A DNA stretch of 62,000 bases from Adiantum capillus-veneris (GCA_014529385.2 CM043964.1:107159587-107221586), one strand, 5' to 3'. Numbered from the stretch's first letter, positions 24,196 through 34,088 are shown. The notes: generated by a model not told the origin, from the letters alone. Made by a program: numbers and translations.

Positions 24196-24577
24196 GGAAT
24201 CCTAATTTTTAGGGATTAAGGCTAATGTTGTGTGGGGTTTAGGGGGCAAGGGCATTGAAGAAGGTAGTTTTGAGTAGGTTTTTCTAGCCTTTTTTTTAGA
24301 CAAATGTAGGATGTGGACCTAAAGGGTTGCTTTCTCTCTCTAGCTTTTTTTAAAGTGAAGGAAGCATAGGGGTGTGTCCACATCAGCAATTCCGTGGGTC
24401 AAAAAGAGTCAAAATTTGACTTTTTTTAAAAAAAATTCATTTTTATTTTTTTTTTACTTAAAACTCCCTCCCAACATATATACATATCCAAAAATCATTT
24501 TTTGATCCATTTTTTAACCCACAAGCTTAGAAAGTCCATTTTTTCAAAAAAAAATTCCCCCAAAAAGTAATAAACAT

Positions 24578-24746
24578 TTTGTTCTCTCCTCCTCCTCCCT
24601 CCTCCCTCCTCCCTCCTCTCTCCCTCTCCCTCTCCCTCTCCTCTCCCTCTCTGCCCCTACCTTCCTCCTCCTCCCCAATCTCTCCCTCCCCTCCCTCCCT
24701 CCTCTCCTCCCATCCTGCTCGGCCTCTCTACCCTTCCCCCTCTATC
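24578..24746. repeat. CT-rich low-complexity tract
   Basis: TCC/CTCC-rich polypyrimidine stretch 35-200 nt upstream of the transposase-like ATG. Likely promoter or 5' leader material; the ORF through it is only Pro/Ser/Leu low complexity. Confidence 0.85.
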
Positions 24747-24780
24747 TTTTCATCATTTGCTTCCTCACGCAACAGCTTCC

Positions 24781-27720
24781 ATGGTGCTCACGGACATCAC
24801 AAATGGTTTGCTTCCACCACCACGTACTCCGCACACCAAAAGCATACATATTCACTTACCCACGGCATTTGCACCGAAGACCACTAGTGAAGGTGATCAA
24901 AGGTCATCACAGGAACGTCGCACCGCTTGTGAGACCAATGTTGACATTTGGGTGGATGGCCATTTGTACCCTTACGATCCTATAAGCCGCTTCCATCCAC
25001 CATTTAATAGCCTTTCCACATTTCTTCAATTTCTTGGGAGGGGAGAAGCAGGCTTGTTAGGCCATTGCAAGCGGCTATGTATGGGTGCAGGTGCTTCTTT
25101 GCATATGTGGATGCACGAATGTCAAGCTCTTCACCTCAAGACGACGGCATTACAAGAGAGTGTTGCCTCTTCGGAGAGGGTAGTTAAAAGTCTTGAACAA
25201 CAAATGCAAGAAAAGGAGTCCCACATCCAGAAGCTTACCAACACCATCACATACTTGAAAGAAACACCCCTTGGTGCAAGGGAACGCAAACGCCCGTATT
25301 CATCCATTGAAACTCTTGCACATTCCGGAGGAGCACGCAAACGACGAGTTACAGCCACAAGGTGATTTGGTCTTTACTTGCATGTTGCATTCTTACTTCA
25401 CACTATTTTCTAACATTTATGTTTATTTGTTGCTAGAAACTTCATCCAGGAGGCATGCAGTGGAACAAGCCAAGATAATCGAGTCAACCTTCTCACTAGT
25501 TGTCTCAATACCGAGGACCTTATTTCTATCTTACAATCACCTGGAGGTAAGCACATTAAGGATGCAGTCACCAAGGACCTTATGCGTAAATTAAGAAATG
25601 TGGTTAATGATGATGACGTTCAACAAGCTTGTGATGAGGCTGGAATCAGCACCAAAGCCTATCAGGCTATTTTTCAACTCCTAAAGGATGCCCTCAAAGA
25701 ACATGGCATTGTGAAAAACCTATTTCCCGTTCCTCACAAGGTCAAGCTCGCAAAGAAGGCCACAAACGAAGATGTGTTCTCCTGCATTGGGACATACCTA
25801 CACATTGAGGACACAATGCCAACTTCCCTTTATGCTTCGTGCGCAACAAAGACAAGGGGAAAAGGTAAGAAACAATCCATAAGACCTTCGAATAAGGGCT
25901 TTCCTTACACAATGTGGAACAATATTTTCGTGGATCTTAGAAGGCTTCAAGAAGCCATGCTTAGATTTTACGAGTTACCTGAAGAAGGTGACACACTTTA
26001 CTTTTTTCTTTGGTATTATTCTTTTCATAGAAGCTGAAGTTTAAGGTCTTAGCACTATTTATTTTGTAGTACTTGGCACAAAAGTTGCTTTTGTGCTGAA
26101 ACTCGATGAGTGTCAAATAGTGAAAGGCCGAAGGTTAGAGAGGCTAAGTGTCACTCTAATGAACGAGGCCCTTCTGTAAACCAAGCGAAGGGATTCAATC
26201 GAGCCATATCCCACCCTATCTTTTAGCGTGCAATCAGAGAAAGACATTTGGTGGTTGGGTGCTATTGAGGTGCCCAAAGAGACCAATGGAGTACTTTCAT
26301 GGATTTTTGAGAGAACTCCATGGATCACAGAAGTAATACACTCCCAAATTGCAAGTCAGAAGTTGGAGATTGAGGGCTGATGTGGAGTGGCACTTAGGTG
26401 GGGATTTGAAGACCATAAAGTGTTTGCTTGGCTGCAAACAAGGGGCTTCTTCTCTCATGCCTTGTCCATTTTGCACTCGAGGGTACAAACCTAATGGACA
26501 AAAATCACATAAAAGCACTGCAAAGGCCAATTACATGCTTCCATGGCAAGGGCATGGAGAACAAGGGTTAGATTGTCATGATGTCGGAGATGAAGGTAGA
26601 GAATGGGAAGCGTCTATTCTGAGATGTCCCATGCTCAATGCCCCAGACCGTGATCAAAAGGACCACACTTGGAATCCAATCTTTCGATTTCCTCTATCGA
26701 ATGTACATTTTTGTACATTACACGTATTCATGCGTGTTTTTGATAGGCTATTGAAGCTCCACATTGACTATGCTTTCACAATGAAACCGTTGGAAAAGTC
26801 CTAGGAAGCGATCGAAAGAGTGGAGGTACTCTTGAATTCCATTGGCTGTCACGGTGGAAATGTGTCTATAGTTGCTGCAAAGAACACAGGGGAGGCCCAT
26901 GAAATTGCTCAACAAGTGTCAATGAGTGGACAAAAAGCTAGACACTTTTTGAAGAAAGTTTCCCAAGGAAAGCCAAGACGATATGATGCTCAAAGCAGCT
27001 CCAACCAGCAGGCAGGTAACCTTTGGGAGCTTTGGAAGAAGTTATGCAAAGCTACTACTGACAATGATTCAAATGGCGAGCTTGCAAACAAGCGCAAGCA
27101 AGTTTGGGCCCATTTTGATAAAATGGTCAAGCTTATGAGCCTTAACAGCACAACAGAAGAACAACGACAATCATTTCAAGAAGCTTTGGCGGATTTTACC
27201 AAGGTCTTCACCCTTTCTTGGGGTGAAAATAACATCACACATTACATGGTAAGTCATTCATGGTGTATTCATTACAAGGGATTGTTTTTATTTACTAATG
27301 TGGATCGTTTGCTCATGTGAACAGCATATCTTGTTTGCGCATGGTGCATTTTTTATGCACAAGTATGGATCACTTGAAATTTTTAGCACTCAAGGCATGG
27401 AGAAGTCCCATTATCGAGCAAGGGGAGTGTACTTCAAAAATACTCGACATGGTGGTGGAATGGTGCAATCCAATTATTTGGAGGAGATGTTCAACTGGTT
27501 TTTTCGCACAACATTTTCTCGTAAGCTCACAATGGAGCGTGCGCGACAATCCAAGATTGCTATTGAAGTGCGCAAATGGAGTCGTCAAGAGCATAGCAAC
27601 AAGTGGCAAATGTCGCAAGGTCCCACCAAGCATGCTGCATGGCGGCGATGCAGAGTGCGACAAGGATCAAAGTGGATACTACGCGAGTCACTAAACGTGA
27701 ACGCAGGGTCCAACTCTTAG
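24781..27720 (+). pseudogene. DDE-transposase-like gene, four exons, broken
   Basis: Exons read 24781-25361, 25437-25987, 26070-27248 and 27325-27720. All three introns (75, 82, 76 bp) are GT-AG and keep the frame. The N-terminus is followed by a coiled coil (~residues 115-160) and a basic patch. The transposase-like part has KLDECQIVKGRRLERLS (candidate first Asp, ~26105), then EWHLGGDLKTIKCLLG followed by CPFC (second Asp, ~26400). LHVFMRVFDRLLK and FSTQGMEKSHYRARGVYF (candidate Glu, ~27390) come next. This order resembles a poorly classified group of eukaryotic transposon proteins; I cannot name the family. Breaks: TAA at 26177, a +1 frameshift before the TGA at 26378, TAG at 26802. Confidence 0.6.
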
Positions 27721-27773
27721 CGACATGTTTATTTAAAAAATAATACTTCTTTTAAAAAAATTAGTGTGAACAG

Positions 27774-27802
27774 GGCCCTTTTTAAATGGGCCCTTATAAA
27801 TA
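27774..27802 (+). promoter_or_regulatory. Core promoter of the H3-like gene
   Basis: TATAAATA at 27795-27802 lies 58 bp before the ATG. Two GGGCCC boxes stand immediately upstream (27774-27779 and 27788-27793), 8 nt apart. TGGGCC motifs are known site II elements in promoters of plant proliferation genes. The pair may regulate this gene, or may be a small hairpin since GGGCCC is self-complementary. Confidence 0.5.
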
Positions 27803-27859
27803 TTGCATGCTCTCATAAATCACTCATTTCTTAAGAACAGGTGAGCTCTTACCAACGAA

Positions 27860-28756
27860 ATGGCGCGCACCAAACAAACCGTGAAAGAGCATCTGCCTGC
27901 CAACAAAAACACCCTCCAAGGATGTGAGAAGCCGTCATGGCTTCAAGGCACAAGAAAACGGCCACGAACACCTGGTCGTTCCAGGAACTCTTCTGGTAGT
28001 GGGCATGGTGGTAGGGCACGAGAGTCATCAAGGACTGTTGAATCTCCACCTCCTCAAGATATAACACCTAGAAAGAGAATGAAGCAACGTGCCCAGCGCT
28101 GGAGAGAAGCAGAGGGCCAGCAAACATCAGAGTCCGATAGGGAGCAGCCGTCGCGCCCCCAATCACAAGCAGGACCATCCAGGACTCGGGTGGTGAATAC
28201 AGACACCGAATCAGAGAGTGAGCCACCATGGCTGCGAGAAAAAATACCGCGCACACATCGGGTGGCCGTTGGGGGGAAGACATTGCCTCAAGGCAAGGGA
28301 GCTCTCCCCACACAACAAGATCGGAAACCAAGGGAAGAGGAAGAATCAGAACAGGCTGCAGAACCAGCCCCTAAGCATGTAAACAGACACAAGTCTAAGT
28401 TTTTCAAGAAGCCTTCATGGCGCCCGCCAGCAAATGTGCAAGTGCCCCCAAGACAACCGCAGCGGCGCCGAAAAATAGCAAGGGCATTTGCAGAAATCCG
28501 CCACTACCAGAAGACGACGTAGCTCTTGATTCGATGCGCCCCCTTTGCTCGCACTGTGAAGGAAGTGCTTCAAAGCTATGGAAATCAGTATAGAATGCAA
28601 GCAATAGCGCTAGAGGCTATTCAAGAAGCTGCAGAGGCCCACATCATTTCAGTGTTGGAAGATACCAACCTATGTGCCATTCATGCAAAGCGAGTGACAA
28701 TACAGCCAAAAGATATGCAGCTTGCACGACGATTGCGACGAGACTTCGAGCATTAG
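27860..28756 (+). pseudogene. Histone H3-like protein with long N-terminal tail, one in-frame stop
   Basis: ATG in AACGAAATGGCG. The protein starts MARTKQT, identical to canonical H3 through the Lys4 region, then a tail of about 200 residues unlike H3: basic, Ser/Pro/Arg/Gln-rich. From RRRKIARAFAEIRHYQKTT (28468-28519) on, it aligns gaplessly with the H3 histone fold: LLIR, PFAR, R-x-Q in loop 1, [28 protein letters not shown] and [12 protein letters not shown], ending at 28756. Loop 1 has canonical length, so it is not an obvious CENH3. The stop TAG at 28520-28522 sits at the position of H3 Glu50. It follows the transposase-like gene by 139 bp, same strand, with its own TATA box. A fold preserved apart from one stop implies recent loss or readthrough. 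Confidence 0.85.
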
Positions 28757-28912
28757 CCGAAGTTACCCCTCTTTTTGTATTGCACACCCTTATCTTTGTA
28801 ATGATTTGACTTTCCAATGACAATATGATCAACAGTTGTGTCTACTCTGTCTATTATCTTTGTAATTTCAAGTTCTGTATGTAATTGTAGTCAATTTCAG
28901 TAAATTTGTGCA

Positions 28913-29081
28913 TTTTAAGTACCCTTAGGGGTAGATAAGCCTACAAGGGGCAGAAAAAGGCCTGGCCACAAGGGCGCGCAAATGGCCCATCCAAAACTGA
29001 TGGATGGGCCATTTGCGCGCCCTTGTGGCCAAGCCTTTTTCTACCCCTTGTAGGCTTATCTACCCCCAAGGGTACTTAAAA
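28913..29081. repeat. Hairpin 1, ~80-bp arms, 9-nt loop
   Basis: Near-perfect palindrome from TTTTAAGTACCC to GGGTACTTAAAA. The inner stem CAAATGGCCCATCC / GGATGGGCCATTTG closes on AAAACTGAT. Includes GGCCACAAGGGCGCGC. A transcript from either strand would form a long stable stem. Confidence 0.95.
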
Positions 29082-29413
29082 TAACCAAATTTACTAAAAC
29101 CTATTGGTTTTGCATCAATATTTTATATGGATCCTTATGGACACCTTTTTTTGGTCATTTCAAGCTTTGAATTCCTTATAGGATATCAAAAAAAATAACA
29201 TATTGTGAAACCAAGTGTCCAATGTAATTTGACTTTTTGGTGCAAGGGTGTAGTAGGTAGAGCTAAAGCAAGTGATAGTTTGCTGGAAACTTCATTTCAT
29301 AATTGATTTGAGCTTTTCTAGTGTCCTTGAGTGTGAACATATACTGGAATTGCCATAAAAAGGTTGCATTTAAATGAATGATGCAAAACCAATCCATTTC
29401 AATAAATTTGTGC

Positions 29414-29583
29414 TTTTTAAGTACCCTAGGGGGTAGATTGGCCTATAAGGGGCAAAAAAATGCCTGGCCACAAGGGCGTGCAAATGGCCCATCCAAAACT
29501 GATGGATGGGCCATTTGCGCGCCCTTGTGGCCAGGCATTTTTTCCCCTTATAGGCTAATCTAACCCCCTAGGGTACTTAAAAA
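29414..29583. repeat. Hairpin 2, related to hairpin 1
   Basis: Same ends and same core and loop as hairpin 1, with differences in the outer stem (TATAAGGGGCAAAAAA in place of TACAAGGGGCAGAAAA). In several places changes in one arm are matched in the other, as expected if the stem has been kept or homogenised. Confidence 0.95.
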
Positions 29584-29759
29584 TCACAATTATACTCAAA
29601 TTGACTGCAATTACATACCTTGAAATAACAAAGTCAAAAAACAATTCATATCACCAATTGAAACAATTTTCAAGATTGACAAATCAGATTGAAAAGAATT
29701 TGCAATATAGAGAGACAATTTCAAATATTTTTTATTCCTTCTAGCACGGTGATTTTACA

Positions 29760-31337
29760 TCATGTATCTGAGGAGTTCAGAATTTTTTTGACCATTTCCT
29801 GGCGCCTATTTTGCGCGTAAGGCAACTCCCCAGTCAAGAGGGACTGCGCTATGGCATTTGGGTCAGTTGAGCCAATGGAAGCATGTATCCCTATCTGGGC
29901 AAGCACTTTACCACGAAAGCCAGTGCCAAACGCTGTGCATACAAGGGATCTACGCACTAGGAACACTTGATGTGCAGTTTGAGCAATGGTACTCAAACAC
30001 AAAAACTTACTCAAAGCTTTTAACGACCAAGTCATAAAATGGGCTTGGGGAGTAAATTCATTATGGATAATGGCCACATCTCCAGGGGGGAGTTGTCCGA
30101 GGTAATGCGCAAGGGAAGCTTGAGGTCCAAAGCCCGTCCGCTTGCCACCCGTCCTTGCAGCAAAATCATCAACCTCCACAACATCCTGTCATAAACCGAT
30201 GAAGGTTGAGAAAAAAGACAACGAAGGATAAAATAGTAACATGAAAATTAGGATACAGTTTACCTCCTGCTCCTTGTCGTCCTCCTCCCTGTTGCCCTTT
30301 GCACCCAAGTCAATGCTCCCATGCACCACAAATACAAGCTTTGGATCATCAGATGGGAGGTTGCATAATGGCATAGGCATCCTAGCAGCCTCAACCTTGG
30401 CTTGCGTGGCTTGGAAATCTTCATCAGCCACGTGCAACTACTCTGCTGCCAGGACCTCCGCACATACAACTGCAATAGTGTCAGCAACAGAGTCCCCATC
30501 TGGCAAGAGCTTGCTTTCTAGGGCATCTGGCGTATTGTCTAAGGGACATTTGCTGCTGTTGCATAGCACGCTCAAGCATTCATCCATGCGCAGGCCAAAT
30601 GCTTTTTCCAAATCATGTAGGAACACAAACTCCTCCCCATCCACTAACACTGAGGAGAAGGGGCTAATTTCTACCTCTGGGATAGCCACATCCGTCAGTG
30701 GTAGTGGCACTGGAGTGTCACTAGGGCCAGCCGCAACTATGGATTTCTCAACCACTTCCTCAAGACCCCTAGGGTACTCGAGCTGGTGTGCTTTTCCTTC
30801 CGCTGCAGGGTTCATGGGGATAACCTGCTGCTCCTTGGTGTCCTTGATAAAGGACCCAACTTGAAGGTGTGGTAAGCGGAGCTCCTCCAAATCATGTTCC
30901 TCGCTCACCAAGAAGATAAATGTTGTGAGCCGAGAAAGGTACTCCACCCCCAACTTGCGCTTCTTGAGCGCTGACACCCCAGGGGCTTGCTCGTCCAAGT
31001 AATGGCCTGCATTGGTTGCAATTTCTTGGAATCGTTGCAACCGCTTGGAGAATGGGCGATCACCTTTGTGTATATAGCGCAAAAGATCGCAAGGCACCCA
31101 GATCCCTGCATGTGGGGGGATAGATACAGAATATTTTATGATGTGCTCCTCCATGAACGCAGAAATCTCCTCAAATGCATCCATGTGAAGGGCAACTGTG
31201 GCGTCAAGGTCAGGGAGACGAGTAAAAAAGGTGTGGAGGTCCAACTTCCCTTTGTATTTGGTGTCCTCGAGGAAGAGGATGAAGCGTGACAAAGGGGTGG
31301 ATGTGGGTACAGATGCAGAGGTTGTGGCAGCATCCAT
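29760..31337 (-). pseudogene. Unknown two-exon transposon gene, one in-frame stop
   Basis: Starts MDAATTSASVPTS at 31337. Exon 1 is 31337-30264, intron 30263-30186 (78 bp, GT-AG, phase 0), exon 2 30185-29760 ending in a stop. About 500 codons. TAG at 30438-30440 interrupts an otherwise open exon. No domain recognised. Visible features: a mostly helical first 250 residues, a basic KKRKLG stretch, an acidic KGNREEDDKEQE region just before the intron, and a final domain rich in small and hydrophobic residues. It could be an accessory transposition protein or captured host sequence. It converges with the H3-like gene. Confidence 0.55.
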
Positions 31338-31419
31338 GTTTATCCTGGGGTGTGGATAGAGAGTGGAGGAGCTCAGGAGTTGCAAAAGTGAAAATAGTGA
31401 ATGAGTTAAGTGGCCCCCC

Positions 31420-31426
31420 TTTTATA
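31420..31426 (-). promoter_or_regulatory. TATA box of the unknown two-exon gene
   Basis: Minus-strand TATAAAA, about 83 nt before the ATG, followed by a GGGGGGCC block. The combination of TATA and GGCC-type motifs echoes the H3-like promoter, though the order differs. Confidence 0.45.
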
Positions 31427-31662
31427 ATGTACCCTTTTTTTAAGACATTAAAAAAAAAAGGCACTTTCACCAAAAAATGATTTCTCATCCCAATGCAAAA
31501 AATTATATTCAAAGGCATGATTTGCCGAAGCAAATCGTGTTGATTACAACGGGGATCAATATGAAAATTGCAAGAGTTACAAAGTTATAAGATCGATAGC
31601 ATAGTTCCATCTATCCCCCAGTCCTCCTCGACCTTCAATTTGTCTTCCATTCTCTTCCCAAT

Positions 31663-32256
31663 CTACGGACATTCATTACAATAAGCATCTAATGATCGAC
31701 AAACCATGATGTATTGAAAATGTGGTGGAAGGATTCTCACCTTGTGACCTTGTAAACGAAATTGTGCTTGTTGAAGGGCCTCAAAACCCATAATAACCAA
31801 ATGTTCTCGAACATTACTGAGAGTCCAATTCTTGTTCACTTGGACTGCCTCCAAAGCATCGTTGGGCATCTTCACTGCAATGTCAAAGCTTGCAATAGCG
31901 CCGTCTACACTCTGTAAGGGAGTCCACACTCCAAGCTTGCACATCCAACGATCATAGTGAAATCGTATGTACAAGGAGGTGTGGGATTTCAAATAGCGCA
32001 TTCCAATACCTGAAGCTCCAACCTTACAACGGTACCGGTCCCCGGTGTGCATGCCCTCCACAAAACCCCAGTCCTCTTCTAAAAGCCTTCCTAATTCCTC
32101 GTAATGCGCATCTTTACATACAAGCATTGTGATAGTCTCCACAAATCCAAACTCTTTAAAAATGTGCACAAAACAATGAATAGTCAAACACCAGCTCAAG
32201 CCCACAGACTTAGAAGCTTTAGAGTATTTCAAAGAGTTTTGGACATCCATTATCAT
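31663..32256 (-). CDS. Unknown transposon ORF, 197 aa
   Basis: Open frame from MIMDVQNSLKYSKASK to a stop at 31663. Aromatic- and Cys-containing protein (VCKDAHYEELGRLLEEDWGF, YIRFHYDRWMCKLGVW). No family recognised. The frame is open only a few codons upstream of the Met, so it is either a gene of its own or the last exon of the gene beginning at 32950. Confidence 0.4.
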   Translation of the reverse strand: MIMDVQNSLKYSKASKSVGLSWCLTIHCFVHIFKEFGFVETITMLVCKDAHYEELGRLLEEDWGFVEGMHTGDRYRCKVGASGIGMRYLKSHTSLYIRFHYDRWMCKLGVWTPLQSVDGAIASFDIAVKMPNDALEAVQVNKNWTLSNVREHLVIMGFEALQQAQFRLQGHKVRILPPHFQYIMVCRSLDAYCNECP

Positions 32257-32621
32257 CTTTTGCTTGAAAGATGCTACCGACTACAAATCTGGGACCGGCC
32301 ACTCCATACTTAATACGGAAGTTACTTTGATGGGTTCAAGCATTCCAAATGCTTGTGTAGAAGTAGGGACAATATAGGAGTGAGAATAGAAGAAAATCCT
32401 TCTTTGAACCAGTTTGGTTGGGCAAAGATGCGGGAACATTATTGCTCCAATATCCGCATGTATAGCATTGAATGTGCCGGAGAGACTATGTAGTGGCTAC
32501 TCCTCCACCAACGTGGATGGAAATATGACTATAAATGCATGACAAATGTTAAGTATGAATCCATAATAACATTACACTGTGATTTCACACCTAGCTTTGT
32601 ATTCTCAAAACATGTACTTAC

Positions 32622-32950
32622 AATGTGTTGGAAATCGAGGTGGTTGTTGCAAGTGCATGGTTGACATTGAGAAAACATGTTGCACAATGGCTATGGTCCT
32701 TGAAGCCAAGGAGCTTTCCTTTCCCCTTGTCTTTGTGGTTCTTGAAGCCAAGGAGCTTTCCTTTCCAATGAAGATCCAAGTTTGCACGATTCCGCACACG
32801 ATAAGGGCCAACAGCAGATGGTTGCATGTATACCCAAGCACCTTTGGTGAACTCTTGTGGCACCCACTCATCATCTACACCTCTAGTGTTGTGGCATGCA
32901 AATGCTGTGACCTCATCCTTTGGTCGCCTTTGCGAAGTAGAGTTGGCCAT
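32622..32950 (-). CDS. Possible first exon, 109 codons, function unknown
   Basis: Begins MANSTSQRRPKDEVTAF and ends at a strong donor (GTAAGT at 32621-32616). It contains a direct duplication: KGKLLGFKNHKD and KGKLLGFKDHSH, coded by near-identical 45-nt segments (~32705-32795). It may splice to the 31663-32256 ORF, but I could not find an acceptor that keeps the frame. Confidence 0.4.
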
Positions 32951-32965
32951 GGTTGAGCAAAGCAA

Positions 32966-34088
32966 ACTAGGAGGAGGAGAAGAACCTTGCTTGTTGCTAC
33001 AATGTAAGTGTCATAAAGTGATATGAGAAAATGGTCAACCCTTGTGGCAATGGGAGGAGAAGGTGGACAACCCTTGCTTGGTGTGGCACTGGGAGGAGAA
33101 GGTGGATAAGCCTTGCTTGGTGTGGCAATGGAAGGTGGTAGGGGAGGAGAGAGGAGCTTCCTTGTTGCAGCAATGGAGATGGTGTAAAGAGAGAGAGTGT
33201 TGGAGTAGAGGATGAGTGTGATGGTTGCAACCAAGGAGGGGTTGGAAAAGGGGTTCTAAAGAGAGAAAATCCCTTTTTGCGTAATAACTAATTTTGGGAG
33301 AGCTCTGGATAGCAAAAAAAGATTTTTTTTAAGTTTTTAAAAAATTTTGAATTTTAGGGTTTTTGGATGCACGTTTTGACTTTTTGAGATCAAAAAATGC
33401 TTTTTTGACCATAAAATAGTTTTAGGGGGGTTTTTAGAAAATGAAATTTGAGTTTTGAAATTTTTGAAAAATTTCAAATTTTTGGGATTTTTTCATAACC
33501 GGATCAAAAAGGAGGGAAGTTGGAGGTTCCATATGGCCCACCCCCCCCCCCCCACCCCACCTTCTCACTAGGTAAGAGCCCATTTAAAAAGTGTAAGACT
33601 ACTTTGTCTACCTACATTTTTGAGGGCATAGAGTGTGTCCACCACCCTCTTCTCATTGGCTGGCCTCTAATTAACCTTAATCCCAAAGGGCCCCTAGAGG
33701 GTTCATATTTTTCCTCATGCATCTAACTCAGGCTACACTCAAGTGACTGAAATCACCAAAAGCCAATCGCTCATCGGCAAACAATTCACATCCGTTACAG
33801 CATCAAATGACATCCAAACGTAGCGAAACTTCTAGGACATGTTTATAAGACCTAAGCACACATGCTTATGGTTTCAAATCCCACTTAAGGTCAAGTTCCA
33901 AAATCGTGATTATTAACAGCAGTGGATTTTTGACCTAGTCATTTTCGATCCAGAATGCATCTAAATGCTTAGCAATGATGCCCCAATACCCCGTCTATGT
34001 TTAGTTTTTTATTTAAAAGTGTAAATTCCTAATTATGATGAAATTAGTCCGCGGGTCGGCGATGCCAAAAGCTATGAAATATTGTGAT
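32966..34088. other. Transposon right end and flanking unassigned DNA
   Basis: Contains GGAGAAGGTGGA-type short repeats (33050-33160), A/T-rich TTTTTGA/TCAAAAA stretches (33300-33510), and a C-homopolymer run near 33540-33553. GCATAGAGTGTGTCCAC lies at 33627-33643, nearly the same as GCATAGGGGTGTGTCCAC at 24366-24383 on the left end. The candidate terminal ATTAACCTTAATCCC is at 33670-33684. Beyond it nothing is recognised. Confidence 0.5.

Larger units (their letters stand above)
28855..29640. repeat. Large imperfect inverted repeat containing two hairpins
   Basis: The left flank of hairpin 1 (CTTTGTAATTTCAAG...GTCAATTT) recurs inverted right of hairpin 2 (29584-29640). The right flank of hairpin 1 (TTGGTTTTGCATCA, ~29105) recurs inverted left of hairpin 2 (~29380). 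So one hairpin-bearing unit of about 270 bp is present twice in opposite orientation. It fills the space between the convergent gene ends at 28756 and 29760. Confidence 0.85.
24212..33684. mobile_element. Putative multi-gene DNA transposon of ~9.5 kb carrying an H3-like gene
   Basis: Bounded here by an inverted match: GGGATTAAGGCTAAT at 24212-24226 and ATTAACCTTAATCCC at 33670-33684 (14 of 15 bases complementary). Inside lie two gene groups pointing towards each other: transposase-like gene and H3-like gene on plus, at least two unknown genes on minus, with paired hairpins between them. The genes point inward from both ends, as in several large DNA transposons. No target duplication could be fixed, so both boundaries are provisional; the gene content is firmer than the ends. 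Confidence 0.4.

Noticed and set aside
24579-24887. Pro/Ser/Leu-rich ORF
   Set aside because: Product of the CT-rich low-complexity tract; out of frame with the spliced transposase-like gene.
27860-28522. An ordinary host H3 gene
   Set aside because: Canonical plant H3 is about 136 residues; here about 200 unrelated tail residues separate MARTKQT from the fold.
27860-28756. The H3-like gene as the host's centromeric H3 (CENH3)
   Set aside because: Loop 1 aligns to canonical H3 without the extra residues usual in plant CENH3, the C-terminal helix is canonical ([15 protein letters not shown]), and it carries a stop codon amid transposon genes.
28913-29583. CRISPR-like or tRNA-like structures
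   Set aside because: Only two related palindromes, no regular spacers and no cloverleaf; eukaryotic setting.
32256-32622. Single spliced gene joining 32950-32622 to 32256-31663
   Set aside because: Good donor, but the nearest acceptors (for example before 32280) give the wrong phase or stops.
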